A stretch of 64,000 nucleotides of DNA from assembly GCA_033297075.1 (NCBI GenBank), contig MU858111.1, positions 123,424 through 187,423 on the forward strand. The letters run 5' to 3'. This DNA is from Rhypophila decipiens. Taxonomy: Eukaryota; Ascomycota; Sordariomycetes; Sordariales; Naviculisporaceae. This document shows positions 26,375-39,216 of this stretch, in pieces. Every line of letters begins with the position of its first letter. Position 1 is the stretch's first letter. The notes under the pieces are model-generated. The model was given only the letters and a program-made list of their open reading frames with translations. It ran no database searches and was not told the DNA's origin. Both the position numbers and the translations under genes were made by a program.

Positions 26375-29300
26375 GATGACTAGCCGTTGTTCGTCGCGAG
26401 AGAGTGTGGTTCCTAGGGTATAGGTGAGAGACGAACTGCTTCAAGCAGCTGGAAAATGAGCTCAGCAACGGGACGCAGCCTCCGCTTGCTAGCAATAGGT
26501 TCCAGGGCCGAAGAGTCGCAGAATCTCGAGGAATCGAAATTTACTGAGATGCCTGAGCCATGAAGTTACGACCTGGCAAACAACAGAAAAGACCAAATCC
26601 CTGGACAGAGGGCAATAGCCGAGTGACGCGTCGTGGCGGACCAAGAACTCGTCCGAGCAACGCTCTGGTCACCCCTAGCCCTCCGGTGAGATTGTTTGGA
26701 AGTCCGTAACAAACGTTTCGCTCGGGGTCGAAAAAAGAAATCAAGGATAACTGCTCGAGTGAAAAGGAATATCGGAGGGAACGTTCGAAGACACTGTATA
26801 GAAAATGTTAGAAACAAAACGTTCGCCCAGGCTGAATTCGACGATTTGGTGAAATTCCAAGGTCCACCAGAGGCTGCCGTGACAAGAAATAAAAAATCCG
26901 TCCGAAAGAACTGCAAATTCAAATCGTAGATTGCCGGTGTCCCCCGAGTCCATCAAGTAACCATCACGACGATTTAGCCGTACTATGGCACTGGATTTGG
27001 AGTCGCTCGACCACATCGCTCGACGAAAAGTATCGGCCGATAACCAAAGCAGGGGGCGTCGGTCGCGGTAGACTTTGGGAGTGCAAAAACACGAAAAGCT
27101 GCTGCAAACCCTAAAACAAAAACGACAAGAAAAAATCAAACTGACCTGATGAGCAGACTGATGAATTACTCAGAGCTTCGTAATGTCGTAAAGGAAGAAA
27201 CACGAAAAGGGGAAATGTGGTTGTCCTCTGTAATCGCTGAACGAGGTGCCGTTGTTGTCGAGAGTTGGCGAAGAGACAAGGCGCACCCAGAAAACCGCTC
27301 GTCTCGCAGTTGACAACTTTTTTTTTCAAACGAGAAGAAAAAAGGAGAAGTCAACAGTTAACCGAAACCGTCCGTGAACGACACAAAAGTGAATTGGTCG
27401 TTCGTCGGTTACCTGATTCCAGGGGGATTCTGCGGTTGAGGTTTGGAGGGTTTGGGGCGATGATGAAGGCACACCGTACAAGAGAGGTGGACGAGGAGAG
27501 GGAAGAATGTCGGGCGGTGTTAGCCGTATTAGAGAGAGACAGCGATCACCAGAGTGGCCAGCTGGTAGCGCGGCTGGCCAGTGCACAGGGCAAGGCGGGC
27601 AGGGGTGGAGGAAGCAAGTGGACCTGTCCCCGTGCATGCGTTCAAATTTTTTTTTTTTACCTCACTGGGTGGATTCTCTTTGGGGCGGTGGGTGACTCCA
27701 CAATGGCTCGAGAAGTGTTTTGAAGCAGCTACAGCCTACCATCCCAAGCCAAAAACGTGCATAGTGTATGTATTGAATTGTGCGTATCCCCACACATTAC
27801 TGAGTTGTGTTGAATACCGGGGTCACAAGCGGGCAGAAGAAAGACCGCAGGGCAAAAAGCCGTTCGATCCCATAAAAGGACGGATGGACGGAGTGGTTGG
27901 CAGCAGCTATGAGAAAGAATGCGGCTTGTATGAAGTTGAATCAGGTTGGCTGTGGATGTGCTGATGAAAATTACCAAGGCTTGCACATGCAGTTCAGTAC
28001 GATACAGCCTTGGAAATCTCCAACAGGTCTCATCCATTCCAGCCCGTCAAATGTTTCTCTGCTGGGAGCACTGTTGTCGGAGCAGGCCAAGCCACGACGG
28101 CATTCGGTACTCTTTTGGCGGATTTGGAACTGAAGATCAGTGAGAGAGGCTGTTTTTGGTTCGGACGAAGGAGTCCATTTCAGTCTCTCCCGCCTCCTGT
28201 GTTTGCTGTTACGGCTACTGCTGCGGATCACGAGAAAGGCACGGGAGCCCGGAAGACAATGGAAACAAGTTCCAGCAACAGGGGAAACATGAAAATGATG
28301 GTGTTGGCCAGGTCGTGCTCTGGACCTGCTGCCCACCTGACCAAAGCACCAAATCGATGATTGTTGCCCTGCACTACCTATACCGTACAGAAAGGCTGCA
28401 GGTTGTGTCTGTTGTTGTGGCAATGTGTTTTCCTCTGTGGGCAGCCAGCAGCAGAAATGTTCGCATCATCAGGAGCTGTGAGACCGCAAAGGTATGACCC
28501 ATTTGGAGAAGGAGCTGGCGTTGGCATCGAACTTTGGTGCGACTACGGGGTATGACGGAAATGAGCAGGGGCCATCTTGCTGATCAGAGAGTGCTGTGAG
28601 TCCCATTCACGCGGTCATTCAAGTTTCGCCCATTCAAATGCTGCTCAGGTGTGTGAGCAAAAAATAGCTTTCCACTGGCTGGCCACTGGAAAAGAAGGGT
28701 GGCCAAAGTGTGTGTGGTCGTCGACGGTCACTCCCTTGTCCACCGCCAAGAGTGCCTGTCCGGGCTGGCGAAAAGGAACAAACCAATTGGAGGCAGGAGG
28801 AACGCTCAGAAAAGAGAGGCAGGGGTGGGTCTAGAGGTACCTATGGATTGTGGGGTGCGAATTCTTTACGGGCTAGAAGGGTGTGACACCCAACCGAAAG
28901 TTTGCTTGATCCACCCCCTCAAAGAGACCAGCAGGAACACGGGACAACTGGGGGAAAGGAAACCACAATCCCGAGGTTTTATATCGAGGCCCTTTTTTGT
29001 TTGTTGTCAGGGGTATCCGACATTGACAATAACTGCCGCCTATCGCTTTCACAAGGCAGAGCTTGTCCGTTTCATTGTTCCTTTATTTTGTTCTTCAGGG
29101 GATTAATGCAAGCAAACCCTCGAGAAAAGTCCTGGCACGACATGATGGCCGGGGTTCAGCTGCCTGCCCTGGAAAGACACCTTGGAGAAAGATGACTGGC
29201 GCAGTCTGCTGATCCGGATCAGTCTTGACGGCGACAAGGTGCACGGGATTGTCTAAAGGTTAGAGTGGTGTTAATGAAACTTTCCCCGATAGGCGTTAAA

Positions 29301-32300
29301 GCTGCAGTTCATTGCTGAACTCTTAACAGCCTCTTATCGGGCTGCAGGCCAGGGTTGGCGTCGTAGGTTGGAGGCTGGTGCAGGAAGTAGCGTCCACCAA
29401 GCGGAGCCGTTGACGGGTGCGACTAGTGCACTAAATCAACCCCCTGGCGTCGGTTGCTGTGGCGGGAATGAAATCAGCGACAGGTTTTTGCTGCTCCCAC
29501 TCACAGGAACGAAACCCCGTCAACCGCGTGTCGTTCATTTCCAAGCTCGCAGGGGTCATGCTCTGGTTCAAGGTACCGCCAAAGCCTTCCGCGGCAAGGC
29601 GGGTACCTCAATAATAACAGGTCGCAGGGCCCCAATATCGGATGAGGAGAAGTTTGGTAGAACATTTCGAACCCTTCGATTTTCCCATGGAGCCCAACAG
29701 TGAAGAATGAACGAACGGCCGGGGATCGTCAATAACCAGCTCGTCGAAACTGCACTATCACCGAATCCTTTTTCCAAATGGGCCGTCCTATCCAGCGGCA
29801 ATCAGATTGCAACGTGATGAATGAAGCAGTCTTTTTTTAACCTTTGTTCATATTCCCCCCCTCTCGTCGACAATTTCGGAATTCTGCTGATGGAGGAGCC
29901 GACCGACCGCCATTTGTCTGGAGCAAGGTTCTCCGTAAGGTTTACCTGGAAGCAACTCCTGTCGATGCCCCGTATTTTCTGTCCGCAATGAGGAGTCTGG
30001 TGTGCGGGAAAGGTCTGGGCAACAAGAAAAAAATCCAACCCCAGAACCGACTAAACATTGTTGAGCCATCACGACTCATGGTAGGCAATATCACGGCAAA
30101 ATCTTTTCATCATATCATCAAACTTATCAGACCAACTCCCGATAATGGCGATGCTGGTGTGCTGACTGGGGCCTCTGATCCGTTACGCCGTACTCCGTTC
30201 TCAGTACAGATGACCCGCAAAACAAGATCGACAGTCTCGATACCGCCGGATTCAGGGTCGTGCCAACAGCGGCTCCAGCAACGAATTTTCTCTCTGAAAG
30301 CCCAGAAACTTTTGTTTAAGCCACTAACAAAGCCCGAAATCTCCACTAGTGGACAGCATCGTGGAGACGCGCCGAGTTTTCAAGAAAGTTTAGTGCAGTT
30401 AACGCCCAGGTGGTCCGTGATCCACACCAAATGCTACCCAAGAATGTCTCCTTCATCCGTGCAGGCCGGTTGACTGCGAAATCGCGCACCCTCGAACGGA
30501 TGGAGCTTCAAACCTTGGTATCGGGATTGGTCACCAGGTCAAGTGTTTTTCTTCGAGGTTGAATACACTTTGGTTTGCCTGAATTTCCATGGTTTCCATT
30601 GACCATTCAAATGTGAAAATCAAGAACTCTCCATGTGGGATTCAGGGTCCTGACTGACAGCGCCTACGAAGCTAAGGTGGCTGCCACTGAGAGGGGGCAC
30701 TCTGGTATCCGTATCAGTGGTCCGTATCCGTAAAATGGATACAAATCGCCAAAGCTGGGGGTCCGCTTGGGCATCAGTTATTTTCCAAATGTTCGCCGTT
30801 CCAAAGACCGTTGAAATCCAGATCTAGGCACGGACCAGGCAGAACAGAGATCTCTTGCTGTCGAGGGCTGGCCATTGGCCCACCTTCAACCACGAGTCAG
30901 GAAGCTCTCTGAACACTCACGATGAGACTCAATTTGTCCATGCAGCAAAAGGCTTCTCCAAAAAACACAAGGGGCAAAAGCTGAAGACAAAACTCTCTCC
31001 AAAATTCCAGCCTATCGGACGCCCAGTCCGGTAGGAGCAAAGACCCAGCATTAGAGCCTGTCGACCAGTTAAACCTGCATCCGCTCCCTACGATATGCAG
31101 CCATTGAGAAAGCGGTCAAGGTGTCGATGACTCTGCAGCACCAGGGTTTCTGCTTCTAAAAAGTAACACGCCGCCCCTTGAACTCCGAAGCAGCCCATGG
31201 CTTCTGTGGAGCGCCAAAAAGTCGACCGTCGAGTGCTTCCATCGTGAGTTGGGAGGTGAAGCTGAGAACTCTCACAATGATAACACCTGAGATGGCTGTG
31301 GAACAGGTATCAGAGAGGCACTGTTGGTCAGCTTTCGGGTCCGTACATACATGCCGCCAGCCACTCTCACTTGAGAACCGACAAGATGGAAAAGGGGCAA
31401 GTTTTTGGTACTGTTTTGGCCGTGTATTAATCGCACGACACCCATTTCCGTGTCTCCAATCGAGATGACAAGAGACGACTCGGGACGGCTCAGGAGGAAA
31501 TGAGGTACAACTATATTGCACAACAAAAAGCCGCGTGTGCTCTCAAAAATAATACTTAATCAACCGCCAGCGTAACGCGATGACCGCTTCTGAGCCGGAT
31601 GCCCAGCAACAGAATGTTTCCCAGCTGCAAAATGCATCACCCGGCGTGACCACAGTCCTGAGGATGAAGGGAGTCAAGGGACCGCCAATCCTCGCGTGGG
31701 TGATTCGGCTTAATTCATCTAGAAAGCAGTTTCGTATTTGTCGTCGTCCATAACCTCCACCAACCCCAAACATCGGCTATGAACCAGAAAGCGTCTCCTC
31801 GGCGGCTCCCAAAAGGGGTTCAGCCACCAAGAATAAATGGTCGAGATCTTTTCAAAAGACACAGGAAAAGAAACCATGTGTCAGCAACGAGATCGGATGC
31901 AGAACCCCCTCTTTGACTAAGCTGGACCTACTCAAAAGGGTGAGGTACATGCATTAGCAAATCTACGCCCGTTGAAGAAGTAATATCGGGTCCGTTGCTC
32001 GGCAAAAGGATACGCTCGAAAATGCTGTGGTGAGAGGAGGAAAACCCCCACACAAAACATGACAAAGCTGGCATGATTTACCAACGGCAGCAGGCTGCCT
32101 TCTCGCCACTGAATTATAGAACGCGCAAACGTAAAGTAACACCACATACGACATCTTCCGTTGGGTGTTGGGTGCTTCGCTGCCCTGTTGCACCTGCACT
32201 GTCAGAGGTGCATTTGCTCCTCTCTGCTTATTCGGCTCGTGACGGCCAACTTTATATGGTCTCGCCACCTCTCTCACACAAATGACTCCGACCTCCAACA

Positions 32301-33780
32301 ATTAAACAGGCACACTATTCCCGGTCCGGGCTTTCCAGCAAGGCAGCATATGCCGATACCTGACGTTAGCAGGAGCTCGATCACGATCATTTTGCCCCGT
32401 GCAAAAGCCTCCGGAGAGTGCTAGTATTGGCTTTCATCAATGTGTATCATACCGCAAACCCAGGTAACAAGGTCAGATGTCAGGCTCTTCGGTCTCAAAC
32501 CTATTCTTCGCAGGTCCGAAAGCCAAAGCCAGCCTTGGCCGAATATGTAACTCGTATGGAACCACCATGACTGTTTGATTTTCGAAACGAAGCCACCGCC
32601 GAGGGGCTGGGAACGCCTCACGTGAGTTCTGTTTGAGCTGAATGGGAAACATGTGTCGAAATAGTTTGCACATTACCAACAAGAGGGTCAGTTTCTCGGG
32701 AGTGAGATGACGTCGCTGACTCCCAGAGCTTCCAGTTGGCCATCTTCTCGTATCTCCATGCTACACACCACTCCTTGGATCCCACATTCCGTAGTGCTCA
32801 CCAGACTGCGCCCGTTCCTAACTTTGTCAGTATCAAAGACAACGGAAACGAGGATCTGGCTGGCTGATGAGTCTCAAATCATCATCAGGCCCTCAACACC
32901 ACCAGAACCACTGAACTTGAGATTTCCACATCATTTGCGATTCAGCCCACTGGCCAATCATGTAGTCCGAACCACCTCTCCAATCAGCCCTCTGGTGCGC
33001 TTCACCACATTGCACATTGCGTGTTAATTTCCATCACAAAACCATCGTGCCTATTCGGAACTTGAAGCTTGACTGGTAAGCATGAGAGGCAAGACCGCCA
33101 GTCGAATAGCCGATCACCTACGATAAACCGGCAGGCAGTCCGCCAGCCCGGTCAAAACGCCTCTCATTCATGATCATCATGACATATCAGCGGTGAGAAA
33201 GAACGAGCAAGCCAGCCTGAGCCAACCAAAGGTCGAGAATTCCATACTCCTGTATGGAGCACATGCAACGAGCTGGTACAGTACATATCGGCGTCGCATT
33301 TGGCACTCCATTGGGTCCAATAGTCTCCTGTCTACAAGTATGAGGTGGGTTTATCTTTGTTCCGGGGCTGCTGTATGTTGGTTTTGGTGGCATTGCTCTG
33401 GTTGGGCAGTCTCCGATCTTCACCGGCTTTGCCTCTTGAGTGCAGCAATATTCGGCCACTGAAGAAACTGAGAGTGAAGCTGGTCTTATTGATCGCAGAT
33501 GGTCCAGTACTTGTCATTATCAGCAACAGCCAGGCAGCGCCATGGTTGGTTGATACGTGGTTGGTTGACGATTTTCCCCGCTGGAAGATGGAAATACCTT
33601 ACCTACTACGTACGGAGCAAACGTTAAACGCACTCAAGATCCAAGTACAGACATGCAGATATGGAATTCGAGATTCGAGACTCAAAAAAGAGTCAACTGC
33701 TGACTCTGCAGCCGAACAGTATCATTACTCCGCATAAATTGTTTCCGAGAAAACCCCAAGTTGGAATCTTTCTCCCCTCT

Positions 33781-33807
33781 GTCAGTCTGTCAGTCTGTCA
33801 GCCTGCC
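33781..33807. repeat. Short tandem repeat, (gtcagtct)n-like
   Basis: The 8-mer gtcagtct is repeated about three times with drift in the last copy. It lies in the gene-free interval. Confidence 0.6.
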
Positions 33808-34861
33808 ATTGGAATTAGGAAACAACTCAGCCAGCCCACAGCCAATGATGACTGCCTTGCAGACCCCAAAAATTCGATATTCTACACAAATGTTGGACCG
33901 TCGGGATATTTTCCCCCACGGCGAACAAAAGGCGGGGAAACTTGTGAGGCCGGTAACGGTTCCGGAACGCGGACATCATGCAGGTGCCGCTGCCGGGTCC
34001 CCGTCTCCCCGGGCGGGGGAATACCGTATCGTACAGTACATCGTCCTTTGCGGGTACAGTAATATGGTATTTCAGTATCCACTTGTTGTATAGTACAATA
34101 CCAGGACAGCTCTGCGCTGCAGTCTGCACGCATGCAGTAATATGAGAGACCTCTCTTCCGCCTTCCAGCTCTGATACTCGGGGATCCCAGAAGCAGCAAG
34201 TATTACAGTTGTGCTTTTGCCTCGCTTCTTTCCGTCCTATGAACTCCGTATGTCCCCGGAGGTTTTCATCCCCGGACCCCACACCTGGATTTGCCACCCC
34301 GTGAGTGGTGCGGAAAGCCGACCGGTTTGACGCACCGGATGCCCGGATGTGCGCATTCTTTGCTAGGATGGATTATTCATGTCTGTTCTAGGCTGTTTTC
34401 TTTTTCGGATGATTGCTCACTCAATGGAATCTATCTCACCTCTCCAGGCCGGATCCGAACAAAAGGTTATCCTCCATAATTATATCGTTATTACAAGACA
34501 TAGCTACGGTACGGGCTACCATGGAGATGAGATTTGTTCCGGTACTGTACCGAATCGGTCGGAGCTCTATCTCATATTACTAACATCAGGATCTGAGCAT
34601 CTCAGCATGTGCCATTTTCATTGATGGCAATCCCCTTGACATAAACTCAGGGAGGACAAGCACTCGGTCATACTTCCATATCACAGGATGGGAGTTACAT
34701 AAGGAATATACTCGAAAACAAGTAATAACTCTATAAGTGCTCGTAAAATCTCACCCAAATCCTCCGAAAGAGTCGAGAAAAAGCCCGAGCGAGCCAAACA
34801 TGAAGTGCTGATCTCATCTGGCTTGGACAGGCAAATCAAGCGCGTTCACGATATGGCCAGG

Positions 34862-34905
34862 ACCATGACCATGACCATGACCACAACCACAACCACAACC
34901 ATATA
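34862..34905. repeat. Hexanucleotide tandem repeats (ccatga)n then (ccacaa)n
   Basis: About four copies of a ccatga unit run directly into three copies of ccacaa. The two units differ by two substitutions, so one probably derived from the other. It is non-coding. Confidence 0.65.
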
Positions 34906-37900
34906 GTAAGCAATTATGGACGTCAATAGGTTCATAATGACATGACACCGTTATAAAGGTTTATCATTACCCACGTGCTGCCAAGTAGGCATACCTACAA
35001 GCCCCTTCCATCATATCCGCGCCAGTAAATAACTACCTACAGCTCGCGTCGGATTCCGGATTTTAGGTTTCCGTGAGGGCTGAACTATGTTGACGCTTTT
35101 CCTCGTTCTCTGGATCCTTTGATACCACATGGCAGTCACACAGGCCCAGATACAGAACAGACGGGTAGGCAGAATGGGGACTCATACTCCTGAGTCTCCT
35201 AGTGAGTGGCCGTGTGGCACATATCCTGGCATCAATGGCATGGCGTGGCTTGGGATGACCGTCCAGTCCTTACTGTGGGGTAGCGTGCGTATTATCACGG
35301 TTACTGTCCTGTCTGCCTGAAGTAATCGTAATCCATATTTTTGATATGATCACGAGATGGGGAAAGTGAGTTTGAAATGAAGGTGCCGACGAGAGGCAAA
35401 CGGTGTTGCGTAACTTTCTGTTGTGAACAGCAAAGGCACCAACGTTATTGACACAGTATCGATGCCCTTAAAAAATGGCTCTGGGAATATGCAGTCATAT
35501 CTGACAATATTCTGGAACTTTGAAAGCTAGATCCGGAAGGCTGTTTTGTGGATTTTCGTTTCTGGAGATGACGAGTCCCAATACACTACAATACCTCTCT
35601 TATTACCATACGGATACAACAGGCAGAACCGCTGTTCAATGCTGCAAAGAAATTAGAAGTTCGCCGTTCGGACCCTGTTCCAGTCCATCATCCATCAAGC
35701 TCGGCTCGGGACTCGGAGACTGACCGAGATGGTGTAAGTGGCGGACAAGAACAGACGCTGTTTCGTCACTCCTCTACGTCGACTTCTTGGTAGCCGGCGC
35801 TTTCCGTATTCCAGAGCTTCCTCTTCTGACCATGACACTTGAATATTTCCACAATGCAACCAACCCACGATAGTTGTCCAATCTGGCACTAAAGTACCCG
35901 TAGACCAGATCGGATCTGGGTAGAATCGGGATGAGCGGGTTTTTAACTCAGTGGGACCACTTGCCCTTGAGCCTCTCAGGATTCGAGATGGCAAGTTTCT
36001 TGAACTGCTCCGGCGCTTGTTCTTGCATCACGGATCCGCTGTGCTATTTTTCGGCATCTCCAACCACTTGACAGCTAGGTAGATGAATGAGGGGGCAGCT
36101 ACAGTGGCCGCCTTTCTCCATTCTTCAGCCGTTCACGAAGAAGGTTGGGATCGAACCTGACTTGCTGTGGAGTATACACTACCAGACCTGCGGCGATGGC
36201 TCGGCATCGATCCTTTTCCCCCTTCCGCTCTGGTAGAGATATACTGGTATTCTGATGATGTCCGCCGCGGCCATGGTTACACTGGTGGTAAAGTTGCCTC
36301 TACGGGTTAGTGGTTGGAGGAAAGGGGTCTAGAATTGGATGGAAAATTAATGTATATCTCGATAATCTCGAAATGACAAAATTCCGACTGAAGATCATCA
36401 GCTTGGTTCTTCAACAAGAATTTTCGTATGACATCCTGATGAACACCCTTTCCCCAGCCAAAACCCTGATGAGGGGCACCCGGGCGATGGTGGGGGCCCT
36501 CGTTTTTCTTCACCCCTCCTCCATCTTCAACCTGCATCGTCACGACCATCGAATACCAAGGAAACCATAAAAAAACGTGGGTAGCAGTGAGGTTTCCATG
36601 CAGCCTGCTAGGGATTTCTTTGTCCCCATATGACCACATATCAAGAATTTCCCAACTGTAACTGAGGCAAAATTACTATCGTGGTGGATATGTTTTTTCT
36701 TTTCGCCTCTTGCGGCTGGCTGTTTGTTCCACGACACCAACCACTGGCTAGTGTAGACCCTCAGCATCGTGGACCCTTGGCTTTTGTTAGTCCCTCTGGC
36801 ATCATCTCCTCCACGTGTAATTGGTTCCTTGTGTAACAGACCTGCAATCTGAGCCCTTCTGGGAAAGGCTAGCTTTTGTTTTCCTCGATCTTATGAGATC
36901 AGTGAGGCTAGTCCTGCAGCTTTGCCTTTGATAGTCTCCGGCTTTACATCTTGATCCCAAGAAGACGATGTGGTTCTTTGGTCTCATCTATCGTCGTGTC
37001 CTTATTCGTACCAGAAAGACATCATATACTTGGGAATCGATATCGGTAAACCATGAGTTTGTCTAAAGGCCTGGTTGTGAAGATGTGAACTCTGTGACTA
37101 CGGGATGATATATTCATCGTGTCCTTGTCCTTTAACATAGATGTGGTCTCCAAAATGAACTTGAAAACGAATACCGTGACATGACGGAGATGACATCCGG
37201 GGAAAGCAATCTTCATGCCAACCAACCCATGCGAGCACAGATGCCACATGGTTGTTGTGGTGGTCGACGCCGGTAGCTAGAAACATAACACCATCACCAC
37301 TCTGTTACAGTTCGTAAATATATCAGCGAATGGCAACACGTGTTGTTGAGCTGAGACGATACAGCCATCTATCCAGGCAGTGGTTAGGAAAAGGACAGGG
37401 CAGCAATGCGTACAATGGAACGCCTCTATTGATAAGGTATGTAGGTGATTGTGATACGACAGGCTCTTTTCCCTTGATGCTACCGCCAACCACGTCCTTG
37501 GTGTTTCGAGAGGATGGATGGCTGTGAGTTGAGTCAATCACATGTGAAAAACTCACAAGACAAACACAAACATTTGTATCGAGACCTTTGCTCAGTGAGA
37601 CCAAAGGCAGGCATGGCAGGCAGGTATTTTGGTTCCTTTCACAAACAGGAAGGAAGCTCTGGCATTGTGTCCAAACCCCCAGTCATTCGTGTACTGTTGG
37701 ACAACAAGGACTTGGTACGAAACAGGGCAAAGGGCTGATAGCTGACATAGGGATATTGCTACACAGGCAAGACCAACCAAGAGAATGACAACAACACGGC
37801 GACTCAAAACAAGACGAGATCTATCTAGTAAGCTAGCCGTTTGTCTTGACCACACAAAGAAAAGACCCGTGAGAAGTCCCTTATTGGAGACGTTCATGAC

Positions 37901-39216
37901 CCTTCTAAGATAACGGACTTTGTAAGCCAGCCGGTCCCTTAACCCAGTCACCAAAAGATAGAGACGCTCTCGGTTTGAACAGGTGGTTCAAGGCACATTC
38001 ATGGCACGAATGGATCCAATGGAACACTCGCCGGCTCGGTTTGCTGATACCGTTGAGAGGTCTGAGTGCCAGTTCACTCCTTTAATCAACGCCCAGCCCA
38101 TTCATCTGCCCGGGGACAAGCATCTCATAAGAAAGAGACACAGGGATGATGATACGAACAAGCGGCCACGAATGAAAAGCTGAATCCCTACATGTAATGT
38201 GACTTGCCCTGACCTCCGAGGTCGACCTAACTGGATAGACAGTCAGTTGTATCATTTCCAGGTATCCAATATCGTCTTCCATAGACTTGGGCGTCCAGCC
38301 GCCCCGTTCATTTGTATCCGTGAAAGGGGGAGGTCTATGAATGGATCAGAGCAAAAAGCGGCTCCCTCGTTTCTTTGTTGAGGTCTTATATGTTGGTGGT
38401 ATTGTTCAGTCCGAATAACTTGAACCTGGAGGATGGAATGCCGCTCAGCAGCGCTCCTGAAAAAACCAGAGTCATGAGCAAGCCATCAATCTAAAGATGT
38501 AGAAACCACACACTGACAAAAGACAAAAATGGACCAAGTAAAAGGAAGGCCGAACGAATCCAAGGAATCCAACCGGATGAGATTACTCGCCCAATACCAT
38601 TAGGTCAAGCCGGACTGTCCACATATCCATCAAGGTCTGGTAGCAGAGCAGAATATTCACTCTAATCTCAACAGCTACCCAGAAACCGAGAACAACAGAA
38701 TAACGTTGTGCTGTCTACAAAGCTTTAGACAAAGTTCATACCCATCCTCCATCACCAAAATACACTGAATCCTCATTCCAAGCTCAACGACAACTGCAAC
38801 AACAGTCAAACTGGCTTGTAGTTGATAAAAGTGCAACAATAAAACTATGTATGGATATTCCGTTAACCCCCGAGTCCTCAAATTCTCATCCCATCCGTCC
38901 CAAACGCCAGGCCCAAAACCAAAAACAAGCTAATGGTAGATGTTGTAAGAATAAGAGATGAAAGTCACTCAAGTCCGCATGAACTTGTATCTCCCACAAC
39001 ACAGTGATCGGTCTCCTCGCTTTTCCTCATCCCAGCCATGATCTTAGTACACACACACACCAGACCAGACCACCAGAGAGCACAGCACCCCAAAATAGAC
39101 AAAGAGAAACATACAGGATAGGCGGGCAAATAAACTATAGCCCAAAAAAAATGCCCATCGCCACCCCCAGAATCATTCTATTTTTGCGTCCCCTTGCCCC
39201 CCTTGCCTTGAGCTCG

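Larger units (their letters stand above)
26375..39216. other. 12.8-kb interval without a recognisable coding gene
   Basis: All open frames here are short and none shows a domain, codon bias or spliceable structure I can support. The longest, 29844-30473 on the plus strand (209 codons), has no recognisable features and could arise by chance. By eye the base composition is mixed, not the extreme AT of heavily RIP-mutated repeats. Small tandem repeats occur at 33781-33807 and 34862-34905. The first 1-2 kb next to 26374 is probably cyclin promoter/5' UTR. Long non-coding RNAs or decayed repeats are possible but not shown. Confidence 0.5.

Noticed and set aside
29844..30473. 209-codon plus-strand ORF in the gene-free interval
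   Set aside because: No domain, low-complexity structure, splice partner or codon bias was seen, and an ORF of this length can occur by chance in 64 kb of mixed composition.
36130..36180. Possible tRNA B-box (ggttcgatccc on the minus strand)
   Set aside because: The T-stem does not pair and no A-box or acceptor stem is at the right distance.
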